Assembly (NCBI GenBank): GCA_003427395.1 | Contig: BFEA01000028.1 | Location: forward strand, 2,846,043-2,897,419 | DNA length: 51,377 nt | From: Chara braunii | Lineage: Eukaryota > Streptophyta > Charophyceae > Charales > Characeae | Direction of reading: 5' to 3' | In this document: positions 1-11,044 of the stretch, one piece after another | Layout: each line of letters opens with the position of its first letter | Numbering within the stretch: the stretch's first letter is position 1 | The notes under the pieces: generated by a model | Told to the model about the DNA's origin: nothing | Database searches by the model: none | Seen by the model: only the letters and a program-made list of their open reading frames with translations | Program-made: the position numbers and the translations under genes

Positions 1-70
1 TTTTTTTTCAACAAGAAACAACCCGAGTGAGCGCTAGGGGTGCTGATAAGGGCAGGCACCACTAGCATGC
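1..70 (-). repeat. LINE-like 3' end: T-run plus stem-loop
   Basis: The window opens with at least eight T, followed by a stem-loop at about 33-66. Stem arms GCTAG/CTAGC and GGTGC/GCACC enclose a loop starting TGATAAG. A similar T-run plus hairpin with the same loop core occurs at 27263-27343, next to a minus-strand LINE coding fragment. By analogy this is the tail end of a minus-strand LINE copy. The body is not recognisable further right. Confidence 0.4.
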
Positions 71-1097
71 TCGGGGAGGCTGCCTAGGCGGAGTCGAAGC
101 ATGCGCCAACGGGGGGCCAAAGCACCAGCACGACGTTTTTATTTTCTTTTATCTGGCGCCGCCAGCCTTTGTGATCCGGTAGCGCCCAGCCGCTGCCGGC
201 CTCTGAAGAATGCGGTATAGGTTACTTTTACGACTTAGCCTCCCAGCCGGAAAGGTAGTGGGAAGGTAGTGGTGGTTTAAGGATTGTGTTATCTTCGGCT
301 CCTCACAAGACCCCACCCACCCACCCACCTTGTGATATTCCCTGCCGCAACCCAGTCCTATGTCACTGAGGACCATCACCCATCTACCTGTCCTTGGTGG
401 GGTGACCTGATACTGAATGGGAAGCCCCATCAGCCCTAGTTGAGGCATTATGGGACAAGCCATGTTGTAAGAGTACCTCCAATGCTAGGCATGCACCGAT
501 TTCCACCACAAGCCCTGCGAGTAGACCGAAGAGTTGATATCGCCCCCTCTCATCAGGGGTCAGTACTTAGAGCATCCTGCATAGACTATACAGTCAGTGT
601 CTAGTGGCCTGGGTCAAGGTCTAACCTATGAGAATCCTAACCCTAAGTTCTACCCCACCGCCTAGTATTCTGAACTCAATTCAGCATTCCGTATGTGATC
701 AGATAATTGGTCAGCTACAAATTTGTTATGCTCTATTTCTGTGCTGATGTTGTATCAGTAGTTGTGCTAGTGTATATATAGTCTGATAGATTCTACATAG
801 TCCGTCCAACGGCATATGTGCTCCCCACCTGTTACTTCCAAGACCCTAGCCTGATATGTACTCAGTATGTGTTCAAATATATACGGGGATGATAATCTTA
901 GCTGCCCCGTCTCCTATTGATCTACCCTGCCATTCTTAACCGCCCCCTCTCGTACTGATCTACCCTGCCATCTGCACAGCAGGGGCCTTCGCCTACTGAA
1001 CAGGGAGGCGTCATCAAGCCCGCAAACCCACCCATCCCCTCATGATTCAGGTAGACCGTGCCCTGATGCTGCGCTCGCTTCCTACAAGGATGTCCAG
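71..1097. other. Non-coding stretch, no gene seen
   Basis: No convincing coding or RNA gene. It holds a short CCCA run at about 310-329 and an imperfect tandem pair at 904-933 and 941-971 sharing CTGATCTACCCTGCCAT or a close variant. The short open frames show no recognisable motifs. Confidence 0.6.
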
Positions 1098-1172
1098 TTG
1101 ATGTAGCTCAGTGGTTAGAGCACCGGCTGGAAATGCGCATTGTGGTATGAGGTTGCAGGTTCAAAACTCCGC
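1098..1172 (+). repeat. tRNA-like sequence (possible SINE head)
   Basis: An A-box-like TAGCTCAGTGG lies at 1104-1114 and a B-box-like GGTTCAAAACTCC at 1158-1170. The spacing is right for an internal pol III promoter, and the D-arm stem GCTC/GAGC can form. The T-stem and acceptor stem do not pair well, so a working tRNA is unlikely. A tRNA-derived SINE head or tRNA relic fits better. Confidence 0.5.
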
Positions 1173-1433
1173 AGCCTTGCACATGGATACCGGCAGGGCG
1201 TTAGAATGATGCACGGCTGAACACACTCCCCTGGGCTGACGCAGGTAAGCTCTTACAGACACTGCTTGCGCACCACCCAGGGGCAAGTCCATGGTTGTTG
1301 TATGTTGGGTTTGGGCTGTGGGATGTTTGCCTGATGCTCTTGGTTCCAGTGGTTCTTTGCGGGCTTGCATACTTGAGGATGATTGTTCATTTGCCTTCCA
1401 GTCCGATATTGCGCACAAATCGTTCAGCTTCCA

Positions 1434-1495
1434 CAGTAGCTCAGTAGGTTTGATAGAAAATTGCATGGATGAGGTCGTGTGTTCAAAACTCGCTT
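1434..1495 (+). repeat. Second tRNA-like sequence (possible SINE head)
   Basis: TAGCTCAGTAGG at 1437-1448 and a B-box-like sequence ending TTCAAAACTCG at 1479-1492 repeat the arrangement seen 330 bases upstream, in more decayed form. Two copies this close suggest a SINE pair or a diverged tandem duplication rather than tRNA genes. Confidence 0.4.
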
Positions 1496-1542
1496 ACCTA
1501 GTGGGAGGCAGGACCAAGAGATCTACACACCACCCATAGACT

Positions 1543-1838
1543 CAGGAATGGTTGATGAGAGTGATACTTATTACAGACTGTGATCGGTGTTGGTAGGTTT
1601 CTTGGGGCAAGATTAGAGTAGGGGGACCCGTTGCTAGCTGGAGATCTGGGGGGGTCAGCCACTAGGCACGGGAGGGGTTAGGATGAGGGCTTCCCTTAGG
1701 ACAGCTCACCCGTGGAACAGGAACGGTTGATGAGAGTGAGACTTAGTACAATCCACGGTCAATGTCTGTCTGAACTAGGACCCTACAGACCGCCCATGGA
1801 ATGAGGAACAGTTGATGAGAGTGAGACTTAGTACAGTC
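1543..1838. repeat. Three-copy repeat, period about 86 bp or its double
   Basis: A segment reading AGGAACRGTTGATGAGAGTG, continuing as gagacttagtaca, occurs at 1543, 1719 and 1804. Spacings of 176 and 85 bases fit an ancestral unit of about 86-88 bp with one unit decayed. No coding capacity is evident. Confidence 0.6.
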
Positions 1839-1862
1839 TATGGCCGGTGCTGGTAGGGCTCT

Positions 1863-2725
1863 TGTGTCGGTGGGGCTCTCCGCAGGATTGGTTGGGTTGC
1901 CTGCCTCCTATGTTCAGTTCACTATGGACAAACAGGCAGTAATGACAACAGTATGCACAGCGAACAACCTAACAACAAACAACAGTAACAACAGCTGTGT
2001 ACACAACGATAGGAACGCAAAATAGACCTATGGGACTTGTAGTGAAACGTCTGTACCTAGCACCTGAAGTACCTGGGCGACAAGGCTCACACAAATATGC
2101 TTCGATCAGGGCTGAGTGGGGTGTGTGGGACTCAGCTTAGCCCTGGTACCTACAACCATGGTTCGGTCAGGTCACCCCCAAGGCTGGAGGGTGACAATCC
2201 TGAGTGGTCGACACTGAGGTATGATAGTGGGAGTAGGAGTGCGGCGGGAGAAATTACGAAAGAGGTAGGTTGGGAGGGAGTCCTATAGGATTAAGGGGGC
2301 TTCACCACATGGCCGAGTGCCGAAGGTGACTGTCATATGTCTGTAATCCAGCCTCTACAACAACCTGGGCTTTTTAAAAAGAAAAAGAAAAAGAAAAAAA
2401 AATGATGCTCACTGCCCACCATAATGATGCCTTAGGAGAGCAATGCTCCCTCACCTAGTACTATACCTCAACATACCCCCCCCCAAGGCACCCAAAGGGA
2501 TAGTGCCCTAAACCCCTTACAACCCCTACAGACCCTGTGTAACATGTCACCTCATGTGTGTGTAGTAGTGTACTGCGCTAGGCTGGGGACAAGTACTTGA
2601 GGTGTCAAACTAACACTATCTATGTGTGTGCAGGAGAGGATGAGGGTTGGCAGTGTCAAACCCTCAACCTCCTCCTTGCAAAGACGGTGCTCTGACCAAC
2701 TGATACTACGTCCTGTCGGTCTATG
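1863..2725. other. Non-coding stretch, no gene seen
   Basis: No supported gene. An A-rich AAAAAG-type run lies at about 2375-2401 and a C run near 2476-2483. Short open frames here lack recognisable domains. Confidence 0.5.
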
Positions 2726-2920
2726 TTTTCTTTTCTTATGGGCCCTAACTTCGGGAACTCGCTTTTGGACTATTTTTCTTTTCTTACTGGGCCCTTACTT
2801 CGGGAACTCGCTTTTGGACTATTTTTCTTTTCTTACTGGGCCCTAACTTCGGGAACTCGCTTTTGGACTATTTTTCTTTTCTTACTGGGCCCTAACTTCC
2901 AGAACTCTCTTTTGGACCCC
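2726..2920. repeat. 49-bp tandem repeat, four copies
   Basis: Four head-to-tail copies at 2726-2773, 2774-2822, 2823-2871 and 2872-2920. Each starts TTTTCTTTTCTTACTGGGCC and ends GCTTTTGGACTAT. The middle two are nearly identical, the first lacks one base and the last has diverged. A 49-bp period is not a multiple of three, which argues against a coding repeat. Confidence 0.9.
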
Positions 2921-3422
2921 TTGCCAGACCTTCGGCACTACAGTGCCCACCTGCAGGCTCTTTGCATTTCTTGTCTTTTTCGTTTTAGATGAACTAATGT
3001 GGTTTGCACTATGGCTGGAAACCATGCAGCCCAACAGAATTAGAAAACCTATACGCCATTTGGATCCAGGATGGTCCTAATGCGAACTATGATGCAGCTG
3101 CTGAGTTGCAAAGAAACTTGCACGTTGTGTGCCATTTCCCAGGTGCTCAGAGGGTGGTAGTGTGGTCAGGCCTTAGCTGAAGCTCGGAGTGGAGTGAGTG
3201 TTGACTGGCCTGCTGTGGTGGTAGTTTGTTGTCTGTGTCTTGTCTTTTAATCTCTTCTTCTCTTTTCCCCTCCTCCTGTCGCTGCTCCTCTTTGTTGCTG
3301 TTGGCTGACTGGGTGTTGGTTGCCTACATGCTGTATTGGATCTCTGAAGCAATCTCGATGTCTAATTATGTGGTCATGTGTGCATGCCACTGTGTGGCGA
3401 TGGAAACAAAACATGAATGCAG

Positions 3423-5141
3423 GTTTTCGTTTTGATCCATGTTACAACCTCACGTTCACGGGGAACTGTGAATGTGCATATGTCAATGATCGTCATTGGC
3501 ATGACAGTCATGGCGGCATCAACCAAGTCCTGAAGCATAACAGAAGTTGTGCGACAGCATGTGTTAGTTCACAAACTGGGGGAGTTTGCATTGCGAAAAT
3601 ACATTGGCCTGCTGAAACTGAGAGTGCATTGGAGCCAATTATGAGGTTAATGTATGGCCGTGATCATCGTCTGGGTGAAAGGAGGCAGCAAGATCAGCAG
3701 CAACAGCACCAAATGCACAATGATCGTACTGATTATGAGGATGAGCATTACGTTACCCCCCGTCAGGAAGTTCATCATGATTATGAGAAGACTGCATACT
3801 CTGCATCGGAGAAAAAGGGTCTTCTTGGTGACACAGGTGTGGAACAAAGATTTTCACGTGCAATGAACGAGGCATTGGAACATTGGGAAGAACCAAAAGA
3901 GGCGGAGCCTGACATGGACACGGACACAGCAATCAAAAGATTACGGGGACAAGTGCCAGATATTCCTTTTCGGAGAAGAAACCTTCTTGATTCCAAGGAT
4001 GGAGGTCCATTGGCCCCTGATGATGACAGCCAGACATTTGCAGATGGCCCTCTGATTCAGATGTCAGATGAGACATCGAGTCAATTTGATTTGAAATATG
4101 CGTCGATGTTCAGTATGCACCCACCTGCTGACACCAGAACATATGAAGTTAACACCTCTGGTCATGAACAGTTCGATCGTAACAACAGTAGAAGTAATAA
4201 CGGTTCAAATACAAATGCTGCAAACAATGCGGTCCAAGTCAATTTGCCACCTCATGATGGAATTGAGAGGCATCAATTTGATACTATAAGTACACAAGGA
4301 TCTAGTAATGACTCTGACCTACAGAGTGCAGACTCTGCAGAGCTGTTTGGTCGCCCTCCGCATGATGGTGTCAGGGCAGTATCTAATAATGTCACTGCTT
4401 TGAAGAGCGGAGGAGAGTTGGGTCACATTCCACGGGATGGCGTTATGGATTACGATGAGAAAGTCAGCTCTCCTGATCAACAGTCATCCAACAATGAGTC
4501 TGATCCCGGTCAACAATTATCCAACACTGGGTCTTACATGAAAGATCCAGTTTTAGCCAATATTCTTCCACACGATGGTTTAGGGACGCTTTGGCCCCAC
4601 CCCTCTGCCGAAAGTCCAATTAACGACAATGCATCAGCTCTGAAGGGTGCAGGTACGAATAACTTACCCCCGCCTGGTGGTGATGTAGGTGGGTATGAGG
4701 TTGGCTCTTTGGGTCAACAGAAATTGAGCAATGGTATCCATGGTTCATCTTTGAAAGATGCTCCCACATCGTCCCCCAGCGGTTATGTCAGTGGGTTTGA
4801 ACTCAGCTCGTCTAGTACACAATTTCCTGGGCCTGGTTCAGAGAATACTAGTGCATTGCCTTCTCCGGGTGGCTTTTGGGGGAGTTACGAAGCAATCAGC
4901 CCTTCAAGCCAAGAATTTAACGGGTCGCCTCTGAATGTTTCGGGTATGGAGACATCAATTGGAAGTGACACTGGCTGGTGGCAGGAGTTCAGCCGACTTT
5001 TCACACTTCCCGTACCAAGAACTTCTGTTGGAGGGAATTGTTCTATATCCGAAAAAAGGGGCTCGAGGGTATCTAGAGCCAATTCCACATGCTCAGCAGA
5101 GAACAGCTGTATTCTAATTCAGGAGTGTGGAGTCAAATCAG
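3423..5141 (+). CDS. Host gene, large exon: Cys-rich then disordered
   Basis: Unrecognised protein. The frame is open from 3320, but its first ATGs look like intron read-through. An acceptor (..AATGCAG) at 3422 would start the exon in phase 1, and a good donor (CAG|GTAAGC) at 5142 ends it in phase 1. It encodes about 573 residues. First comes a Cys-rich segment of about 70 residues with NLT and NRS glycosylation sequons, then Gln/His/acidic-rich sequence, then a long Asn/Ser-rich part. That part has spaced PPHDG-like motifs at about 4247, 4351, 4427, 4561 and 4663 that decay into PPGG/SPGG. The composition suggests a secreted or wall-associated modular protein. The first exon and any signal peptide lie upstream and were not found. 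Splice sites are predicted by eye. Confidence 0.6.
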
Positions 5142-5276
5142 GTAAGCTTGCAATCTTTTGTTTGATTTTATTTACCACTGCATCTGAACCTGTGTGTCAA
5201 AAGCCTCTCCTTTCCCTGTTCTTCTCATTTCTTTATCACATCTGAACCTGTGTGCCAATCTTTTGTTTGTTTTAAG

Positions 5277-5431
5277 CTCTTCAAGCCAATTCAACATGTC
5301 TGGCTGGACATGCCAAACCTGGGGTGACCACTGGCAGCTGGGAAAAAAAGGTGGTGCCAGCCTTGGACCATTTTGATGGCGGTCATGATGGCTGGACGCT
5401 GTTGCTCTCATTTCTTCATCACACCTGTTAG
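5277..5431 (+). CDS. Host gene, possible alternative terminal exon
   Basis: A pyrimidine-rich acceptor (TTTTGTTTGTTTTAAG) ends at 5276. Joined to the donor at 5141 it continues in phase 1 for 51 codons to TAG at 5429-5431, through a 135-bp intron. This would give a short product ending in ...SFLHHTC. The same donor is also phase-compatible with the exon at 15878, so the short form may be an alternative transcript, or a form favoured because the long intron carries a retrotransposon. No recognised domain. Confidence 0.45.
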
Positions 5432-5949
5432 CAGCCGCTCAAGACACAGCGCGCTGCACTCTTATAAATCGCCATCAACCGTGATGGTGTATGGAGGCAG
5501 TTGTGGCCTAAAAAGGGGGTTCATTAGCTTTTGGGCTGGTAGGGTTGCGATTTTTCCTTCTACCCGTTTCCGGCGGTTCTCCATTTCTTCATCCGTTTTT
5601 CTCTGAATGAAATTCGGGCGCAACTTTTAAGGCTACCTTTGAAGCAAGTAGATAATCAGCTGTTTCACCTCGAGGTTGGTTCTGATAACACATAGAGAGA
5701 AATAGCTCAGTCTACATAGCCTAGATGTAATGAATCACACGGTGTGATGAATCCAAACTCACTGCCGTAGTGAGTTGTCAAACAAACACCAGTCATGAAA
5801 GATAAGCTTCTCTGCAGCTTCTCCGCAAACCAAGACTAAAGAGCGTCACTAAGTCCAGTTTGGAGGGACATCCAGTGCTTCAGATAATATTTGTGTACAC
5901 GAACCAGGATTCCAGATACTTTTCTTTTAGAGAAAACAAAAAAGAAAAC
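5432..5949 (+). other. Host intron sequence or 3' flank, no gene seen
   Basis: No gene supported. It follows the putative terminal exon and could be its 3' UTR or part of the long intron. No clear polyadenylation signal was identified. Confidence 0.4.
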
Positions 5950-6125
5950 CAGCCTTTAACCAGGTCCTTATGGGCCTGGCTCCGTATCCATTGTGGGGAG
6001 CATCAGTCTGGTTCCCATTCCACCAGCAAGTCGGTCAAAAGCACATTACATTTATGCTATGAACGCCGCCGCACATTATGGCCTGGGGATCCCTGATGGC
6101 ATTGATTATTTCCTCAGGAAGGCTT
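5950..6125 (-). repeat. LINE2-type 3' UTR remnant
   Basis: The segment containing CAGGTCCTTATGGGCCTGG, followed by a CTCCGTATCCATT-like stretch and a later GCATTGATTA, parallels 49151-49305, the 3' end of a minus-strand LINE, over about 150 bases. Its hairpin CCAGGTCC/GGGCCTGG with a TTAT loop is better paired than in the 49-kb copy. No coding remnant follows, so it looks like a heavily 5'-truncated insertion. Confidence 0.5.
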
Positions 6126-6223
6126 AACCGTCATTTTTGTCCACACTCTGAGTCAAACCCGTCCCCTATATTAAATTTATTCCCTGGAACAAAAGTCTCA
6201 AAATCAGCCTCGAAGCAGTGACC

Positions 6224-6322
6224 TTTCTGACCAGGCTTAGGATCTTGACTCTGACTGTTGACCATACCAGCACTGACATTTCTGACCAGGCTTAGTATCT
6301 TGACTCTGACTGTTGACCATAC
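6224..6322. repeat. 55-bp tandem duplication
   Basis: A 44-base segment starting TTTCTGACCAGGCTTAG occurs at 6224-6267 and again at 6279-6322 with one visible substitution. A short CA microsatellite lies further right, at about 6566-6585. Confidence 0.85.
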
Positions 6323-6649
6323 AGACTTGGTCAAACCCATGTCACCGGAGAATTCTTCTACAATCAGACTCGCTTTCATTCACACTTTTCATGCATGTAA
6401 ATAGTGGCGCAGCAAACTGGCGACATGCGGCCACTCAAAACTCAGAGATATGGCATCCAGATACGAGTTCACTTTCAATTGGCTATGGCGACTCAGCGCC
6501 CAAACAACTCACTGTTCACATACACAGGATCACCCTGGATATCCCACACGCGACTCTCTGAACTTACACACACACACACACACACTTGCTACACACTAAC
6601 TCTAGCTATGGCGGCTATGGCCGCAACTACCCTATCGCTATGCTACGCT

Positions 6650-6861
6650 CCTTCTCTCTTGCCCACTTCAGCTCCGGGCTCACTGCAGACCTCCTTGCAA
6701 AAGTCGCTGTGGCAGCGCTTCCGCATGGCTCACGCACTGTCTCTTATACACATCTAGATGTGTATAAGAGACAGCCTTCTCTCTTGCCCACTTCAGCTCC
6801 GGGCTCACTGCAGACCTCCTTGCAAAAGTCGCTGTGGCAGCGCTTCCGCATGGCTCACGCA
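6650..6861. other. Assembly artefact: transposase adapter junction
   Basis: CTGTCTCTTATACACATCT at 6737-6755 is followed directly by its reverse complement at 6756-6774. This 38-base palindrome is the Tn5 mosaic-end junction used in Nextera mate-pair libraries. The 87 bases before it (6650-6736) are repeated without visible change after it (6775-6861). A circularised library junction was therefore assembled into the scaffold and the flanking duplication is artificial. Open frames crossing it are meaningless. Confidence 0.97.
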
Positions 6862-6904
6862 GGAATGAATGAATGGCTGGGCGCTGCCTCTTGATTTATA
6901 CTTC

Positions 6905-7336
6905 TGAAACTCGTTGGTCTGCCCTTTGCCATCGGCCCATGGTGCTTACAGTCCCTTGTGGTACTTGCTGGACCGGACTGGGACTGACTGGACCTTACCG
7001 CTGACTGAATGGGGACTCACTGCTAACCTACCGAGGTCGTACTGCAATTGCACTGCAGTTAGTCCACCACTTGACTCACCACTTGCCCACTTGCTGACCT
7101 TCTAGAAGGGCTACAGCTAAGACTTCTGGAACTCGCTAAGACTTCTATTCTACAGGTCCACAGATCGAACCCCTGCTACCTACGGACCTATGACAGCCTA
7201 CCAACTGTTTACGAATACACAGGTCACAGGTTCAACTCTCAGGGTCTACACAGGTACTGTACACAGGTAGGGCAAGGTCTAGGGATCAAGCCCTGGGATC
7301 TGCATCTGCTACTGCAAAGAGGTGAAAACCGTTTCA
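6905..7336 (-). repeat. RTE1 3' LTR
   Basis: A 432-bp LTR with perfect 6-bp terminal inverted repeats TGAAAC/GTTTCA. On the minus strand the preceding internal sequence ends in a purine-rich GGACGGCGGGAG, a reasonable polypurine tract. Bases 7013-7336 match 14936-15267. The left boundary rests on the terminal repeat and the CTTC target duplication. Confidence 0.88.
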
Positions 7337-7374
7337 CTCCCGCCGTCCTAAATTCGAGGTCCTCCGAGAATATT

Positions 7375-8595
7375 TCAGTCCAAGGCAGGACCTTTACCCT
7401 TCTTATCACGCTCATAGGCTCTGACTATGTTGGGAGCTGTTTCTAGAAGTTCTGTTCTAGTAAACCAGCGGTCATCTTCCGGTTCCTGATAAGCAAACCG
7501 GACCTTATATTGTTTCTGTGGACGACCTCTACCTCCTGTCCTGAACACATCTTCATCTACAATGCCATCAATGTCATATCTTCCATCCATATCCAGCGGG
7601 ATCATGGATCTTCTGGAAGGGAACTGTTGACTTGTGACACACGGCAACAGCTTTGAGGCATGGAATACAGGATAAGTGTGGAGGTGTGCTGGAATCTCTA
7701 TTGTGTAGGACGACCCATCCTCTCCGCCCTTGACTTCTAGAACTGGCCACGGTCCTCTATATGCAGGTAGTAACTTCTGCGAGATGTGCTCCTCAGGTGC
7801 AAACTCTTTAGACTTGACCCAGACTAAGTCGCCTACCTGAAACTGCGAGGGGCGACAATGCTTATTAGCCTGTTCTATCATTCTGTGCTGGGCCTTCCTG
7901 AGGTTTTCAACAACGGTAGCTAATTCTTTCTCGTGCTGTATCGCAAACTTCCTGGTACCGGGCGGTAGCCTGTGAACCTGATCCCGGTTCAGTCCTTCGA
8001 ATGGTCTGTGCGGTCTAAAGGACTTGTGCAGCTCATTGGGAGTGCGACAGGTGGACAGATGCACGCTGTTATTGTATGCGCTAGCTACCTTAGGTAACAT
8101 CTCGTCCCAGTTGATCTGGTCGGGTCTAATGTACATGCGCAGAACTTGCTGTAGGATCTTGTTCATTTGCTCGGTCTGACCGTTGGTCTCTGGGTGGTGG
8201 CCAGACGACATCAACAACTTAGATCCGTAAACTCCCATGAGTTCTTGCCAGTTCTGGCTGGTGAAACAACTATCTCTATCGCTAACTATTGACAACGGGA
8301 CTCCATTCTCGCTAACCCAAAAGTCAAAGAACTTTCGTATAACTAAATCTGTATGGGCCTCTGCAGGCAAGGGAACAAAGACAGCATACTTACTGAATCG
8401 GTCAACTATGACCATGACTTGGCTCTGGCCATGTCTACTCTTGACACCGGCATCCATAAAATCAATAGAGACTAAGTCTCCCGGCTGGTCTAGAATAGGC
8501 AAGGGTCTAAGAAGACCTAGAGGGGTGCGTGTAGTGGTCTTGTTTCTCTGGCAAACTTTGCAACTGCGAACATACTCTATACAATCAGCTTTCAT
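7375..8595 (-). pseudogene. RTE1 integrase with chromodomain-like C-terminus
   Basis: A 406-residue open stretch. It begins inside the integrase HHCC zinc module, with CKVCQ near the start. The core follows with D in VSIDFMD, D in IVSDRD and E in NGQTEQM, the expected D,D,E triad of strand-transfer enzymes. The C-terminal 60 or so residues (YDIDGIVDED... YKVRFAYQEPEDDRWFTRTEL) resemble a chromodomain, typical of chromoviruses and used to target chromatin. An in-frame TAG separates it from the upstream part at 8605-8603, where the related element at 47.9 kb has Trp. The catalytic core itself looks complete. Confidence 0.92.
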
Positions 8596-8601
8596 CCCTG
8601 G

Positions 8602-9540
8602 CTAGGTGTACGCACGCATGAGATTGGCTAAAGTCTTCTGCCAACAGAAGTGTCCCTCTGTATTATGGCATTCCCCTAGGATTAGACTACGGATCTCCTC
8701 ACTATTGGGGATGCACAGGCGGTCTACTACATTAGTCTTCTCAAACAATAGTCGCTCAGTAGTGCGGTAGTCTGGTTCGGTCTCTGGGACCTCCTTAACT
8801 CTCTTGAGGAGGTTACTATAGATAGGGTCCTGCGCATACGCCTGTCTGACTTTCTCTTGCAGGTCCTTCCCTATATCCAGATAGTGTACTATAACTCCAA
8901 AGTAGTCTGATCTCCTACTTAGAGCATCCGCAACTACATTGTACTTGCCTTTGACCGGTTTGAGCTCAAAGTCATACTGGTCTATCTCAGCGGCCCACCT
9001 AGTCAACTTAGGTGTCATCNTGGCCTGGGTCTTTAACCATCTAAGAGTTTCGTGGTTTGAGTATACTTTGAAGTGCCTCCCAAGTAGGTAATGCTTCCAG
9101 TGTTCTAAGGCCTGCCTGAGAGCGTAGAGTTCCCTCTCGTACGTCGAGGTGACAACCTTCTCTGAGGGCATCCTCGCCGACATGAACTCTACGGGTCTGT
9201 AGCCATTGCCGTCATCCTGCTGTAACACAACGCCTATACCATACTGACTTGCGTCCGTGGTGACGACAAATGGCAAAGACGGATCAGCTACTTTGAGGAC
9301 AGGGTGCTTTATCAATGCGCGCTTTAACTTCTTTAGCGCTGACATACAGTCTTTGTCCCATTGCCAGATTGCCTCTTTCTTTAGCAACCTGCGCAAGAGA
9401 GCGGCGATAGTGGAGAAGTTCCTCACGAACTTCCTATAGTAGTTAGCGAGGCCTAGGAACGACCGTAACTCAGTCAACGTGCGGGCCGTCGACCAGTCTC
9501 TAATTGCCGCTATCTTGCTGTCCTCTGACTTTAATGCCAT
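8602..9540 (-). pseudogene. RTE1 RT thumb, RNase H and integrase N-terminus
   Basis: About 310 residues continuing pol. It starts with the RT connection (LRSFLGLANYYRKFV), then RNase H with VTTDASQYGIG and ADALSRR, then the first His pair of the integrase zinc module (ECHNTEGHF). The usual Asp of the RNase H VYxDH motif reads Asn here (VYSNHETL). One undetermined base lies at 9020. The apparent ATG at 9540 is internal: alignment to the relative at 47 kb shows a 1-bp shift near 9515 rather than a true start. It ends at the TAG noted for the integrase. Confidence 0.9.
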
Positions 9541-9742
9541 CTCCGTCTAACACGTGGCCCAAGTACAAAACATGTGTCTTGGCCCATTCGCACTTCTTCG
9601 CGTTAATCTTGAAGTTAGTTTTTCTCAGCTTCTCCAAGATTTGCCTCAAATGACCCTGATGCTCTTGGAGGGTCCTGCTGAAAACTAATATATCATCTAG
9701 ATAAACTACTACAAACTTATAACCAAGGTCTAAACAGGTCAT
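9500..9742 (-). pseudogene. RTE1 RT palm with YLDD
   Basis: A short frame carrying the RT catalytic core VVVYLDDILVFSR and the following ILEKLRKTNFKINAKKCEW. It is out of frame with the preceding RT part. Compared with the relative at 46.8 kb, two bases are missing just before LGYKF, where the relative reads LDKF. The YLDD motif itself is intact. The frame leaves the family reading again near 9515. Confidence 0.9.
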
Positions 9743-11015
9743 TCATACAACGCTGAAAGGTGGCTGGCGCGTTGGTTAGTCCAAAGGGCATCACTATAAA
9801 CTCGTAGTGCCCATATCTAGTCCGGAACGCAGTCTTGTACTGGTCATCAGGATGGACTTCTATCTGATGATATCCGGACTTCAAGTCTATCTTAGAGAAA
9901 TACTTGCAACCCTGCACCCGATCTAGAAGATCGTTTATCCTGGGCAGCGGCTCAACATTCTTCACAGTAATCGCATTCAAACCCCTATAGTCTATACACA
10001 TACGAAGCTCTCCTTCCTTCTTGGGGACAAACATGACTGGTGCTCCAAAAGGAGACGAACTGGGCCTGATCCAACCTTTCGCGAGGAGCTCGTCTAACTG
10101 CTTGCGTAGCTCCTCTAACTCCCTAGGGGACATCCTGTAGACTGCTCCCTTAGGAGTCCTACTGCCAGTCTCTATCTCTATCCTGTGTTGGATGGGTCGC
10201 GACACTACTCGTGTCGGCGACTCAGTCAAATCTTTGAATTCTGCCAGCAGCTTGGCAATGGTTGGGTCTGTGGAACTATCTCCTTCCTTAGCCTCAGTGG
10301 CAGGCCTCACATACACTACGAAGACCTGATCCTCTAACTGCTCCTTTTTCACTAGTCGCACGAACGCGGGAGCACTGAGACAGCAATGTGCCAAGGTGTT
10401 ATCTACACCTGACACATGAAACAGGCGGGCAGTCTTAACCTCGCCTGACGGACTAGGGAGCCTACACTCATGCTCTCTTAAGTGGAGTGTGGCCCCTACT
10501 GCCTCTCCCCAATCCATTCCTAACACTATGTCGAAAGGAAGGTCATCCTGTACGAGGAGAGTCAGGGAATGGAGAACTTTCTCCACCTTCCCATCCTTCT
10601 CTAGGCGAAAGTACGCCTGGACTCCCTCTACGTAGTCCTCAACTCGCATCGTGCGGTTGTCTGCGAGGACACTGATTATGGGGTCTGCTAACTTTTGGAC
10701 TTTGAATCCTAGCCTCAACTTCTTCAGCGCCCTACGGCTAATGTAACTGCGGGTGGCCCCTGAGTCTATAAGGGCCCCTACTCTACTTTTAAACACTTCT
10801 ACATCTACCAAGATCAGTTGTCCCTTACTTTCCTTTTTCATTTTGGCCCAGGCTGGCATCCTCTCCTTCAGCTCTTTTGCCACACCTGTGAGGGACGTGC
10901 CTAGAGAGACGCTAACACAAGCAGTCTCTAGACAGCTAGCTAGGCACGGGCCTGCAACCTCTGCCATAGGCTCATGTGGTTTGGGAGTTTCTTGTTCGCG
11001 CGCTCGCTTCCCCAC
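9717..11015 (-). pseudogene. RTE1 protease and RT fingers
   Basis: A 432-residue frame. The retroviral-type aspartic protease has [13 protein letters not shown] as its active site and DIVLGMDW as the flap/ILG region, about residues 80-200. RT fingers follow, with [21 protein letters not shown] and [21 protein letters not shown], about residues 300-420. It ends in a premature stop caused by a 2-bp deletion relative to the family. The ATG at 11015 closely follows the gag stop, so pol could be translated by frameshift or reinitiation. That is inferred. Confidence 0.93.
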
Positions 11016-11044
11016 ATGACCTTAAGTAGGGGCAGTTGCGACCC

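Noticed and set aside
1098-1172. Functional tRNA gene
   Set aside because: The A and B boxes are present but the T-stem and acceptor stem do not pair.
3226-3435. A 69-residue frame with a hydrophobic N-terminus as the signal peptide exon of the host gene
   Set aside because: It is in a different frame from the large exon, and no donor joins it in phase. The hydrophobic look comes from a pyrimidine-rich tract.
6404-6894. Two frames of about 100 residues crossing the adapter
   Set aside because: The adapter junction and its artificial duplication create them.
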